This document shows positions 25,393-32,712 of a DNA stretch of 64,000 nucleotides, piece by piece (the stretch's first letter is position 1; every line of letters begins with the position of its first letter). The DNA is from Chloroflexota bacterium (GTDB taxonomy: Bacteria; Chloroflexota; Anaerolineae; Anaerolineales; Villigracilaceae). Position numbers and translations under genes: made by a program. Below the pieces are notes generated by a model that worked only from the letters and a program-made list of their open reading frames with translations, did no database searches and was not told where the DNA came from. The stretch lies in assembly GCA_021414245.1 (NCBI GenBank), contig JAIOOU010000003.1, positions 186,001 through 250,000 on the forward strand, written 5' to 3'.

Positions 25393-27063
25393 TTAGCGTC
25401 CGAAGCCTTGGGAATTATCTTCCTGGCCCTGCCGCTGCCGGGTTTGTTGAATGTAATCGCGTACCAATTGCGCGGGATGGGGCTGGGAACCGCCCATGAT
25501 CAGGTATCCCGGAGCCCAGAAATCACCCGAAGGATTTTCCTTCTTGAAACGGTTAAATTCCGCGAATATCTTTTCCGAGGTTTGCTGGCGCATGATGCGC
25601 ATCAGGTAGCCGGGGGAGGTGTTGGGCTGAACATTAACCACCCATTGCAGATATTCCGGGCGGACAGCCAGATATTCCAGCCGCCAGCCAAAGGCGATGC
25701 AGATATTTGGCAGCCATTTGCTGACGTGATCCGCCAGATCACCGGTGATGTAATGGGATGTAAAACGCGGCACAAGCAGGCAGGCATAGGTAAGGTGATA
25801 TAAACCAGCCGAGGTCGGCTCGACCACGAGTTTGCGAATCGCATCCGTGGTCGGACTTTCGCGGGTCACATCCTCTTCGCTGGATTTTGGCCTGACCACG
25901 GGAGTTTCGGGTCTGACCCGGGGCTGGGAGGGAGCCGTGACTTCAATTTCCTCCAGATCCGTTTGATGCTGTGCAGTCTGTTTTGAAGACTGCGGCTGAT
26001 CATTCGCGACAGTCAGGTTTTCCAATTGGAAGGTCGGAGATGCCTCCCGATTAAAAACGGAAGCGTTCGACATGGGGACTGACACACGGGTTTGGTTCGG
26101 ATCAATCCGTTCCTTTTTGCGCGTCTGTTTGAATTCACGCGAAGCGGAAGGTGAGGGGTTGGGTGTCGGAATGTCCGAAAGGATGTTGGAAATTGACGAA
26201 ATATTATCCATCGACTCGCCATCATCCAGGTCTGCAGGAAATTCCACGGATGATTTCGAAGCGGATTTGGCGGGTTTGGGTGATTCGCTTCGCTCGTTTC
26301 CCAGATCGCCGACCAATTGACTGGCCTGGCTGCGAATGGTGCTGAAGGGAGTCTCTGCGTCAAAGACCAAGGCCAGGACCGTGTCCGCAGAGAGGCGGGT
26401 GGCATACAGCATATGCTCGGCCTTGGTGGATTCGAGGCGGATAAACCTGAGCAGGTCCGAACCTTTTTGCCCGTCCCAATTGCGGGTCACCGTCTGAGCT
26501 ACTTCCTTGGCGGCATTGGCCGAGAGGCCGCCGGCATAGGACCATACTTCATTATTGCGGGTGATCAACGCGGCCTGGGCGGATGATTCCAATGTCAGGC
26601 GGGTTAAATGCTGTGCAGCCTTGCTGACATCACTCAGCCAGGACATGGATGTATTTGATGATGTACTTTGTTGTGGGGTGGGTGCTGCCGTAGCCTGCGG
26701 AGCGCTGATCGCCATCATGAAAGCCGACATCTTGAATGGTTTTCGAACGAGAATCCATGGGCGTAATTTATCGAATGCGGGCGGGGTAATGTTCTCATCG
26801 CAAAGAATGATCAGGTTGATACCCGGTCGAACCGTGCGCAAAGCCTGTCCGATTTCGTTGACCCAATCGTCGCCGAGCGAATAATCCAACAGGGCAAGCG
26901 GAGCCCCCAGTTCGTCCGCGCGAACAATGGCGGATGACTTATTGTGGACAACATGGATTCGATATAGCTTCGTCTCTTCCAGTGTCTTCTGTATTGCTTC
27001 CCCTAGGGTGGAGGAAGGGGTGACGACAAGCATATCCGCTGGCATATACGCAAATTCTATCAC
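25393..27063 (-). CDS. Receiver-like / roadblock / IS200-type Y1-transposase-fold fusion protein
   Basis: 556 residues, three folded parts. Residues about 9-122 form a receiver-like domain: Asp60 (LALLDYSLG) and Lys108 (ILVRKPFK) are at the phosphorylation and Lys positions, but the first strand reads VVTPSS instead of an acidic pair. Residues about 143-260 resemble a roadblock/LC7 domain (AALITRNNEVWSYAGGLS; EHMLYATRLSADTVLALVFD). After a disordered linker (265-410), residues 422-543 match the Y1 transposase fold of IS200/IS605: YHLTYACLLVPRF at its start, GDFWAPGYLIMGG near 513-525 and a Tyr at 537 in VRDYIQQT. The HUH motif, normally PDHVHLLV, is PEYLQWVV at 469-476, so both histidines are gone. 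Probably a domesticated nucleic-acid-binding module. It follows a 189-residue unknown gene by 30 bases. Confidence 0.85.
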   Translation of the reverse strand: MIEFAYMPADMLVVTPSSTLGEAIQKTLEETKLYRIHVVHNKSSAIVRADELGAPLALLDYSLGDDWVNEIGQALRTVRPGINLIILCDENITPPAFDKLRPWILVRKPFKMSAFMMAISAPQATAAPTPQQSTSSNTSMSWLSDVSKAAQHLTRLTLESSAQAALITRNNEVWSYAGGLSANAAKEVAQTVTRNWDGQKGSDLLRFIRLESTKAEHMLYATRLSADTVLALVFDAETPFSTIRSQASQLVGDLGNERSESPKPAKSASKSSVEFPADLDDGESMDNISSISNILSDIPTPNPSPSASREFKQTRKKERIDPNQTRVSVPMSNASVFNREASPTFQLENLTVANDQPQSSKQTAQHQTDLEEIEVTAPSQPRVRPETPVVRPKSSEEDVTRESPTTDAIRKLVVEPTSAGLYHLTYACLLVPRFTSHYITGDLADHVSKWLPNICIAFGWRLEYLAVRPEYLQWVVNVQPNTSPGYLMRIMRQQTSEKIFAEFNRFKKENPSGDFWAPGYLIMGGSQPHPAQLVRDYIQQTRQRQGQEDNSQGFGR

Positions 27064-27093
27064 CTAAAGAGGTCGGCATCAAGACCAAAACTT

Positions 27094-27663
27094 TCAATTC
27101 TGATAGTTGGAGTCAAAATCCCCCGGTAGATCCTTGATTCCCAATAAAGCAACCAGTATATCCGCTGGAATATCCCCATCTGGCAGGTCGGTTTTATAAA
27201 GTTGACCGTTTTCGGCCCGTTCACGCAGGGACCGCCAAAGCAGCTGGCGTTCGTCCCCGGCCACCACCAGGTCATTGATCGTCCTTGCCTTTTGCAGATA
27301 TTCTCCGGTGGAGTATAAAAAGGTCAGGCGTTTCCATTTGTCTGCCATGATGGGGGCAGGCAGCTTGTCTAATCCGCTCAATTGTATTTTGTAATATTCC
27401 TCATGTGCGCGTGGATGGTCCGGTTCGTCCCGCAACAGTTCAGCGCGTGTGGTCAACTCATGGCCGTTGACCTTTGAAATGAATTCGATCTGCCCGCCGC
27501 GTTCGCCGAAGGAGGAGGGCTGGTAGAAGGCCAGGTAGTCCACGGCCACCACTTTCGGCGCGGTACGAAGCGGGATGCGATACCAGCCGAGGAGCCGCGC
27601 GATTTCCAGATCCCGCGGAGTGGGGAGCAGGCAGACCAGAATAAGATCGGTCGGGCTGAGCAT
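27094..27663 (-). CDS. Conserved-looking protein of unknown function, partner of the Y1-fold fusion
   Basis: 189 residues, soluble, no signal peptide. The N-terminus reads LSPTDLILVCLLPTPRDLEIARLLGWYRIP, followed by VVAVDYLAFYQPSSFGERGGQIEFISKV. The pattern resembles a protein seen beside nuclease or restriction-like genes, but I cannot name a family safely. The C-terminus (LRERAENGQLYKTDLPDGDIPADILVALLG) is mixed alpha/beta. It lies 30 bases upstream of the receiver/roadblock/Y1 gene on the same strand with one promoter, so the two form a two-gene operon. The TATAAT is six bases from the ATG, and no Shine-Dalgarno is present. Confidence 0.7.
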   Translation of the reverse strand: MLSPTDLILVCLLPTPRDLEIARLLGWYRIPLRTAPKVVAVDYLAFYQPSSFGERGGQIEFISKVNGHELTTRAELLRDEPDHPRAHEEYYKIQLSGLDKLPAPIMADKWKRLTFLYSTGEYLQKARTINDLVVAGDERQLLWRSLRERAENGQLYKTDLPDGDIPADILVALLGIKDLPGDFDSNYQN

Positions 27664-27669
27664 GAGCTG

Positions 27670-27675
27670 ATTATA
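27670..27675 (-). promoter_or_regulatory. Leaderless-type -10 box
   Basis: TATAAT (minus strand) with only six bases to the ATG at 27663. It stands between the terminator at 27691-27725 and the gene, so the operon must start here with the transcript beginning at or next to the A of ATG. Confidence 0.65.
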
Positions 27676-27690
27676 AATCGTGTGCTGTAA

Positions 27691-27725
27691 AAAGTGACAG
27701 TCACCTCTGAGGTGACTGTCACTTT
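27691..27725. terminator. Terminator after the PLP-enzyme gene
   Basis: A perfect 15-bp inverted repeat (27691-27705 with 27711-27725, loop TCTGA). On the minus strand it directly follows the PLP-enzyme stop (27731) and runs into T5. Confidence 0.92.
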
Positions 27726-27730
27726 GGCTG

Positions 27731-29197
27731 CTATGTCAATCCCACTTCCTTGTTGAACTCAACGATCAACTCGTCAATTTGATCGGCTTGCTTTTGAACA
27801 TCCGTCCAGTAATTCGGGGCGTACCATTGATCCAGGATCTCCTGATACGTGCGGCCCTGTTGTTCCACCCAGGTATAGTATTTCAGGTTGTGGACCCGGC
27901 GGCGTTCGGGGTAGGTGAGCTCAAGCATGTTGTCTGTGGACTGTCCGTGCAGATATTGAGCGAAGTCGGCGGCGGCGTTATTTTCGGTGTATTCGCCGGA
28001 TTCCTGATGCATTTCGTGCAGGCGCGAGCGATAGAGTTCCATAGAATCAGTCAGCATGGTGATCATCACATCGTTCTCGTCCATCTCATAATACTTGGCG
28101 ACCTTGATGCAGGAAAGTACATTGGAGATGCCGGAGAAACCAAGCAGGTCGAGGCTGGAGATGATGGATTCGGGCACGCCTTTTTCCGCGAGATAGGCAC
28201 GTCCATTCTCTTCGTTGAAGAGGCGCGCAAGGTTGACCACTGCGTTATCGTCAATGGCGGTCACAAAGTCCGTGTTCTTGGTGTTGTGTACCCACGGCAC
28301 GTGTTTGTCGCCGATGCCTTCGATACGATGCGAGCCGAATCCGTTTTCCAAAAGGGTCGGGCATTGCAGGGCTTCGCTGGCGATGATCTTGCTGTTCGGA
28401 AAGACTTGTTTGAGATAGTCACCGCTGGCGATCGTGCCAGCCGAGCCGGTGGCGGAGGCCATGCCGCGGAAACGGTCGTTCTTGCCCATCACTTTCCTGA
28501 GCACTTCCTCCATGGCGTGACCTGTCACTTCGTAATGCCAGAGATAATTTCCGAATTCTTCGAACTGGTTGAAGATCATCAGGTCCTGGCCCGATTTTTT
28601 CAACTCCCAGCATTTATCGAAGATCTCTTTCACATTGGATTCGGAGCCGGGGGTCTTGATCGTTTCACCTGCGACCTTCGCAAGCCATTCGAATCTTTCC
28701 TTCGACATGCCTTCGGGCAGAATGGCGATTGACTCGCATCCCAGCAAGGCGGAATCATACGCGCCGCCGCGGCAGTAATTGCCCGTGGATGGCCAGACTG
28801 CCTTTTGAGTCGTCGGATCAAACTGACCGGTGACCAACCTCGGCACGAGACAGCTGAAGGCTGCCCCGACCTTGTGCGCACCCGTCGGAAACCATTTGCC
28901 GACCAAGACAAATATGCGCGCCTTGACGCCTGTCAGCGAAGACGGAAGCTCAAGGTAGTTGACCCCGCCAAAAGTCCCGCCGGATGCGCTGGGTTGGTTA
29001 TGCCAGTTGATTCGAAACAGATTGCGCGGGTGAATGTCCCAAAGTCCGATGCCTTTCAATTCCTCCTTTACTTTCGCGGGAATTTTGGAAGGGTCCTTCA
29101 TTTGGGCGTAGGTGGGGATGATGATATTGCGTTCTTTCGCGCGCTGGATGGCGCGGGCGCGGCGTTCTTTGTGAATGGTCAGGTCGATTGTGGTCAT
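27731..29197 (-). CDS. Fold-type II pyridoxal-phosphate enzyme (TrpB/threonine-synthase-like, 'PLP-dependent subunit beta')
   Basis: 488 residues from the ATG at 29197 (AGGAGA upstream). The PLP lysine is in KWFPTGAHKVGAAFSCL, followed by the STGNYCRGGAYDSALLG substrate loop, which replaces the Ser/Thr-Gly-Asn-x-G pattern of threonine synthase and cysteine synthase. A glycine-rich phosphate cradle appears as ASATGSAGTIASGDYL. This Chloroflexi-type protein is often annotated only as a beta-subunit-like PLP enzyme, and the substrate is not settled. Candidates are amino-acid lyase or beta-replacement chemistry. The gene is alone, with a TATAAT and an inverted-repeat operator candidate upstream (29215-29229) and a strong terminator behind. 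Confidence 0.85.
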   Translation of the reverse strand: MTTIDLTIHKERRARAIQRAKERNIIIPTYAQMKDPSKIPAKVKEELKGIGLWDIHPRNLFRINWHNQPSASGGTFGGVNYLELPSSLTGVKARIFVLVGKWFPTGAHKVGAAFSCLVPRLVTGQFDPTTQKAVWPSTGNYCRGGAYDSALLGCESIAILPEGMSKERFEWLAKVAGETIKTPGSESNVKEIFDKCWELKKSGQDLMIFNQFEEFGNYLWHYEVTGHAMEEVLRKVMGKNDRFRGMASATGSAGTIASGDYLKQVFPNSKIIASEALQCPTLLENGFGSHRIEGIGDKHVPWVHNTKNTDFVTAIDDNAVVNLARLFNEENGRAYLAEKGVPESIISSLDLLGFSGISNVLSCIKVAKYYEMDENDVMITMLTDSMELYRSRLHEMHQESGEYTENNAAADFAQYLHGQSTDNMLELTYPERRRVHNLKYYTWVEQQGRTYQEILDQWYAPNYWTDVQKQADQIDELIVEFNKEVGLT

Positions 29198-29214
29198 GGG
29201 ATTCTCCTGATGAT

Positions 29215-29229
29215 AGTTGTCAGACAACT
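29215..29229. promoter_or_regulatory. Inverted-repeat operator candidate before the PLP enzyme
   Basis: AGTTGTC-A-GACAACT is a perfect 7+1+7 inverted repeat between the -10 box (29233-29238) and the ATG (29197). TTGTC-N-GACAA resembles FadR-subfamily GntR operators; that regulator identity is inference. Confidence 0.6.
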
Positions 29230-29232
29230 TAA

Positions 29233-29238
29233 ATTATA
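29233..29238 (-). promoter_or_regulatory. -10 box for the PLP-enzyme gene
   Basis: TATAAT on the minus strand, 35 bases before the ATG. No good -35 is seen at 16-18 bases, so an activator may be needed. Confidence 0.5.
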
Positions 29239-29320
29239 GCGCACATCAGTACAAAAAGGGCATAACTTTTGTTCTGTTTGGGCATTATAAATTGCACGTA
29301 TCGTTTAATAGGAGAGTGCC

Positions 29321-29767
29321 ATGAATAACGCCAAGACAACCGCCATTTCCGGATGTGTGATCTGGTTTCTGCTAATTTCCATTATTGGCAGTTGTGTAAT
29401 GCCCGTATTTTTTGTGATCGGAAGTGTCAGTTCGTTCAGTGATTTTGCGATCCAAACCACCGGTGGCTGGCTGTGCCCGGAGGGCTCAACCCCGGAAAGT
29501 TATTCCTATCAAACCACCACGCATGACGAGAACGGTTTTGAGCAGCCCACCACTGCCTATGAATTACACTGCGTGGATGCCGGCGAGACGGTTGTAAAAA
29601 ATGACCCGGTGTTATATGCCTTTATTTGGATCGGGATCTTGGCCCTGGCCGGGTTGATCATCTCCGGGGTATTGACCTTTGTGTTTGCGGTCCCGGGTGG
29701 CATGTTGGTGACGAAGATGTTGAATAAGTTGAAGTCTTCTCAAACGGCGACAAATATCAATAATTAG
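29321..29767 (+). CDS. Small two-helix membrane protein with extracytoplasmic loop
   Basis: 148 residues. One helix near 9-33 (SGCVIWFLLISIIGSCVMPVFFVIG) and another near 100-130 (YAFIWIGILALAGLIISGVLTFVFAV) enclose a loop of about 65 residues with two cysteines (GWLCPEG and ELHCVDAG) likely forming a disulfide. GGAGAG precedes the ATG, and a TATAAA lies at 29286-29291. No named family; a transmembrane protein of unknown role. Confidence 0.72.
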   Translation: MNNAKTTAISGCVIWFLLISIIGSCVMPVFFVIGSVSSFSDFAIQTTGGWLCPEGSTPESYSYQTTTHDENGFEQPTTAYELHCVDAGETVVKNDPVLYAFIWIGILALAGLIISGVLTFVFAVPGGMLVTKMLNKLKSSQTATNINN

Positions 29768-29803
29768 AAAATAGACAAATGATTATCATTCAACCACAAA
29801 TTA

Positions 29804-29829
29804 CGGCGGGGACAGGAGTCCCTTGTCGA
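29804..29829. repeat. Left imperfect inverted repeat of the AT-rich block
   Basis: CGGCGGGGA, a five-base spacer, then GTCCCTTGTCGA. The same two words occur in reverse complement on the far side of the AT-rich gene (30734-30765), with an 11-base spacer and one mismatch. Confidence 0.7.
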
Positions 29830-29905
29830 AGCTCAACCAATGACTGCGCCGATAGGTATACTTGCTTTAAGACAACTTAGTTATGGTCTGCGAGAGGCAT
29901 ACAAT

Positions 29906-30679
29906 ATGAACATTTTTACATCAGAAGCAGATAATGCATTTTTAGATAAGAACTACAGGAAAGCTCTAAATTTATATAAGAAGGCACTAATTTCTGATCC
30001 TAATAATCCAAGGCTGTTAGCTGCGGCTACTGAGTGTTCATATAATCTCGCAAGAGTCGATGAAGCTTTGTCATTAGGTAAGGCTTCGGTGGCAATTAAG
30101 CCGAGTTTATCTAAAATACATGTGTTACTGTCATATCTTTACGCAACTAAAGGCGATAATCACGCAAGTAGGTCAGAAGCTGAAATTGCACTTGAACTAG
30201 ATCCCAACTCTGCCTGTGCTATTTGTTGTTATGGTACATTATTGGTTTTTGAACGAAATTACAAGGATGCAATTTCATACCTCAGCAAAGCAATAAGTGT
30301 TGAACCAAAGCTATATCTTGCACACTACAACCTCTCTGTGTGTTATCAAGAAATGAATGATTTTGCTGGTCAATACAGGCAAGTCAAGACTCTATTCAAA
30401 CTCAAACCGAATTTGAGAAATTTTGCAACCCTGACAGGAATGTACCTCTCTAGCCACCGTTTATTGCAGATAATTCTGATATTATCACCAATTCCCTACA
30501 TATTCATTGGATACGAGGTGCTATTTATTCCTCATTTTCTTCTGGTATGTTGGTTTATCTATGCAGCCATAATTTCAGGAAAAAATAGGCTATGGAAAAA
30601 TGTAAAACAAAACCTGATTATGGCAGGGATTTATGTGGCAATTGATTTTTTAGTATTCCTTGCGTCTATAACAAACTGA
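29906..30679 (+). CDS. AT-rich TPR protein with C-terminal membrane helices (acquired cassette candidate)
   Basis: 257 residues from the ATG at 29906 (GAGAGG eight bases upstream). Residues about 5-175 form four to five TPR units (ADNAFLDKNYRKALNLYKKALISDP; ARVDEALSLGKASVAI; NYKDAISYLSKAISVEPKLYLAHYN). Residues about 190-255 contain three hydrophobic helices (LLQIILILSPIPYIFIGYEVLF and so on). Codon use is clearly AT-biased (TTA, ATA, AAT) against GC-rich neighbours. Imperfect inverted repeats flank the block at 29804-29829 and 30734-30765. This looks like recent horizontal acquisition. No transposase is present. Confidence 0.75.
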   Translation: MNIFTSEADNAFLDKNYRKALNLYKKALISDPNNPRLLAAATECSYNLARVDEALSLGKASVAIKPSLSKIHVLLSYLYATKGDNHASRSEAEIALELDPNSACAICCYGTLLVFERNYKDAISYLSKAISVEPKLYLAHYNLSVCYQEMNDFAGQYRQVKTLFKLKPNLRNFATLTGMYLSSHRLLQIILILSPIPYIFIGYEVLFIPHFLLVCWFIYAAIISGKNRLWKNVKQNLIMAGIYVAIDFLVFLASITN

Positions 30680-30733
30680 GGCAAAATCTCGTTTGGTGCG
30701 GGTCTCCATAAAAACATCCCTCACAACCCTCGC

Positions 30734-30765
30734 TCGGCAAGGGACTTAGCGTAGCATCCCCGCCG
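30734..30765. repeat. Right imperfect inverted repeat of the AT-rich block
   Basis: TCGGCAAGGGAC, 11 bases, then TCCCCGCCG: the reverse complement of the left copy (29804-29829) with a longer spacer. It lies just before the stop of the decarboxylase beta-subunit gene. Confidence 0.7.
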
Positions 30766-30773
30766 ACTAATTC

Positions 30774-31910
30774 TTACCCAATCCCCAGCATCTTACTTAC
30801 AACTGAGAGCAAAATCCCGCCTGCGATCACGCTCCCGAGTTGACCGGCGGTATTCGCCCCCATCGCGTGCATGAGAATGAAGTTGTTCGGGTCTTCGTCA
30901 TTGGCTGTTTTTGCTGCGAGTCGCCCTGCCATGGGGAAGGCGGAGATGCCTGCCGCGCCGATGAGCGGATTGATCTTCCCGCCGGAAATCACGCACATCA
31001 ATTTCCCAAAGAGCAGGCCGGCCACCGTATCCAATGCAAAGGCGAACAGGCCCAGGATCATGATCTTGCCGGTGTCGATGTTCAGGAAGCTGGCCGCGCT
31101 CATGGTCGAGCCGATGGCCAGACCCAAAAACAGCGTGGCAATGTTGATAATCTCATTCTCAGCGGCCTTGCTCAACCGGTCCACGACGCCCGACATTTTC
31201 AACAAATTGCCCAGCATGAGCATGGAGATCAAAGGAGTGGCCTCCGGTACGAGCAAACCGACCACAAGGGTCAACACGACCGGAAAGAAGATCAAAGTTC
31301 TTCTTGAAATCGGTTTCGGCGCATATTCCATGTGGATCAGTCGTTCTTTTTTGGTGGTCAGCAGTCTCATCAACGGCGGCTGGATGATTGGGATCAAGCT
31401 CATATAGGAATAAGCGGCCACCGCAATGGGGGCCAGCAATTCAGGCGCAAGTTTGGTGGCAACAAAGATGGAGGTCGGTCCGTCGATGGCGCCGATGACG
31501 CCGATCGAAGCCGCTTGATTCAATGGAAAGCCCAAAACAATTGCCAGCATGAGCGTTCCAAAGATCCCGAATTGTCCCGCCGCACCCAGCAGGACCATGC
31601 GCGGCTGCGCCAACAGAGGCGAGAAATCGATCATGGCGCCCACACCGATGAAGATCAACAGCGGAAATAATTCGGTCTTAATGCCCGCATCATATAAAAC
31701 CTTGGACATGCCCTCGGCCGCCGTCATGCCGGCCAATGGGATATTTGCCAGTAAACATCCGAACCCGATCGGTAATAACAAAACAGGTTCGATCTCTTTG
31801 AATACCGCCAGATAGATCAGTATCAATGCGGCCAGGATCATGACTCCATTACCAATGGTGAAATTGGTGAAGCCTTTCAAAAGGCCGGGGACCAACGAGC
31901 CTAGATCCAT
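30774..31910 (-). CDS. mmdB: Sodium-pumping decarboxylase beta subunit (OadB/MmdB/GcdB)
   Basis: 378 residues, highly hydrophobic with about ten membrane segments. This subunit carries out decarboxylation of carboxybiotin coupled to Na+ export. Key family motif: GVIGAIDGPTSIFVATKLAP, whose Asp is required for Na+ transport in OadB. Further conserved loops read LFIGVGAMIDFSPLL, GSTMSAASFLNIDTGKI and GGKINPLIGAAGISAFPMAGR. Its start overlaps the biotin-carrier stop by ten bases. The operon order (carboxyltransferase, gamma, biotin carrier, beta) is that of methylmalonyl-CoA decarboxylases. Confidence 0.94.
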   Translation of the reverse strand: MDLGSLVPGLLKGFTNFTIGNGVMILAALILIYLAVFKEIEPVLLLPIGFGCLLANIPLAGMTAAEGMSKVLYDAGIKTELFPLLIFIGVGAMIDFSPLLAQPRMVLLGAAGQFGIFGTLMLAIVLGFPLNQAASIGVIGAIDGPTSIFVATKLAPELLAPIAVAAYSYMSLIPIIQPPLMRLLTTKKERLIHMEYAPKPISRRTLIFFPVVLTLVVGLLVPEATPLISMLMLGNLLKMSGVVDRLSKAAENEIINIATLFLGLAIGSTMSAASFLNIDTGKIMILGLFAFALDTVAGLLFGKLMCVISGGKINPLIGAAGISAFPMAGRLAAKTANDEDPNNFILMHAMGANTAGQLGSVIAGGILLSVVSKMLGIG

Positions 31911-32362
31911 GAAGCCTCGCCCAGATCCGCAAATTTTACGAGGGCCTGTTTGTGCGCCACACTTTGGCCGGCCTGCACCAACACCTCGCTGACCGTGCCG
32001 CTGAATATGGAACGAATGCTGTTCTTCATTTTCATCGCTTCAATGATCAACACCACCTGCCCCGCTTCGACTTTGTCGCCGGCTTTAACGAAAAGCTCAA
32101 CGACAGTCCCAGGCAGGGGCGCGGTCAGGGCATTGCCGCTCATGGCTGGATTGGGAGAGGATGCCGCGGCTGACGCAGGGTATTGTTGAAATGGTTTTTT
32201 CTCGATTTTCGCAGGCGCATCTTTTCGTGTTTCGGGCTGGCCGGTGTTCCCGGGCATGACCTCAAACCGTTCCCCGTCCACAATGGCAATGACGGGGCGG
32301 GTATTGACGTTTTCGATCTGGACTTCGTAGGAGTGATCGTTAACCGTGATTGTATAGTTCAT
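31901..32362 (-). CDS. mmdC: Biotin carrier subunit of the decarboxylase (MmdC/GcdC type)
   Basis: 153 residues. A beta-rich N-terminal part (MNYTITVNDHSYEVQIE) and an Ala/Pro-rich linker (about 48-75) precede the biotinyl domain. The biotinylation site EAMKMKN carries Lys111. The small beta-barrel (GTVVELFVKAGDKVEAGQVV; SGTVSEVLVQAGQSVAHKQALVKF) is complete. It shuttles CO2 as carboxybiotin between MmdA and MmdB. Two bases separate it from the gamma subunit gene upstream. Biotin ligase is expected elsewhere. Confidence 0.93.
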   Translation of the reverse strand: MNYTITVNDHSYEVQIENVNTRPVIAIVDGERFEVMPGNTGQPETRKDAPAKIEKKPFQQYPASAAASSPNPAMSGNALTAPLPGTVVELFVKAGDKVEAGQVVLIIEAMKMKNSIRSIFSGTVSEVLVQAGQSVAHKQALVKFADLGEASWI

Positions 32363-32364
32363 AA

Positions 32365-32712
32365 TTAATGCCTTCTGAAATTTCCCTTTTCAGAGCTTTG
32401 TCGGGTGCGCATGCCCAATTGCCAGGCGGAGACGATGGCGGTGGGCGGGTCGGGCAGGGGATGAGCGGAGGAGAGCTCCTGTTCCGCAAGAGCCATGGCG
32501 ACGGCGATGGCAGCTGCCTGGAGTTTGAATCCGCTGTTCGAAAGGGAAGCAGTTTCGGGTGAGTCGGATGCGGGGTTCTCATCTGCCGGAGATTCCTTTT
32601 CAGCGGTCAGTGAGGTCAGTAGCACCATCATCAGCCAAAGCAGGAGGATCGCCCCGAAGACAAGCCCCATGCCTAGGGCGGTGATCTGAAGGGAGAGAGC
32701 CAGGTCACTCAT
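32365..32712 (-). CDS. mmdD: OadG/MmdD-type small membrane subunit
   Basis: 115 residues. One N-terminal membrane helix (LQITALGMGLVFGAILLLWLMMVLLTSL, about 8-36) is followed by an acidic Ser/Glu/Pro linker and a cytosolic helical tail (AIAVAMALAEQEL; IVSAWQLGMRTRQ). This matches the OadG/MmdD gamma/delta subunits that hold the carboxyltransferase to the membrane core. Its ATG overlaps the mmdA stop (ATGA, 32709-32712). Confidence 0.85.
   Translation of the reverse strand: MSDLALSLQITALGMGLVFGAILLLWLMMVLLTSLTAEKESPADENPASDSPETASLSNSGFKLQAAAIAVAMALAEQELSSAHPLPDPPTAIVSAWQLGMRTRQSSEKGNFRRH

Noticed and set aside
25435-25800. An active IS200/IS605 element
   Set aside because: The Y1-fold domain has lost both HUH histidines, is part of a longer protein in an operon, and no IS-end hairpins flank it.
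27779-28732. 317-codon open frame antisense to the PLP enzyme
   Set aside because: A shadow frame over a well-supported enzyme gene; low-complexity hydrophobic composition and no start signal.
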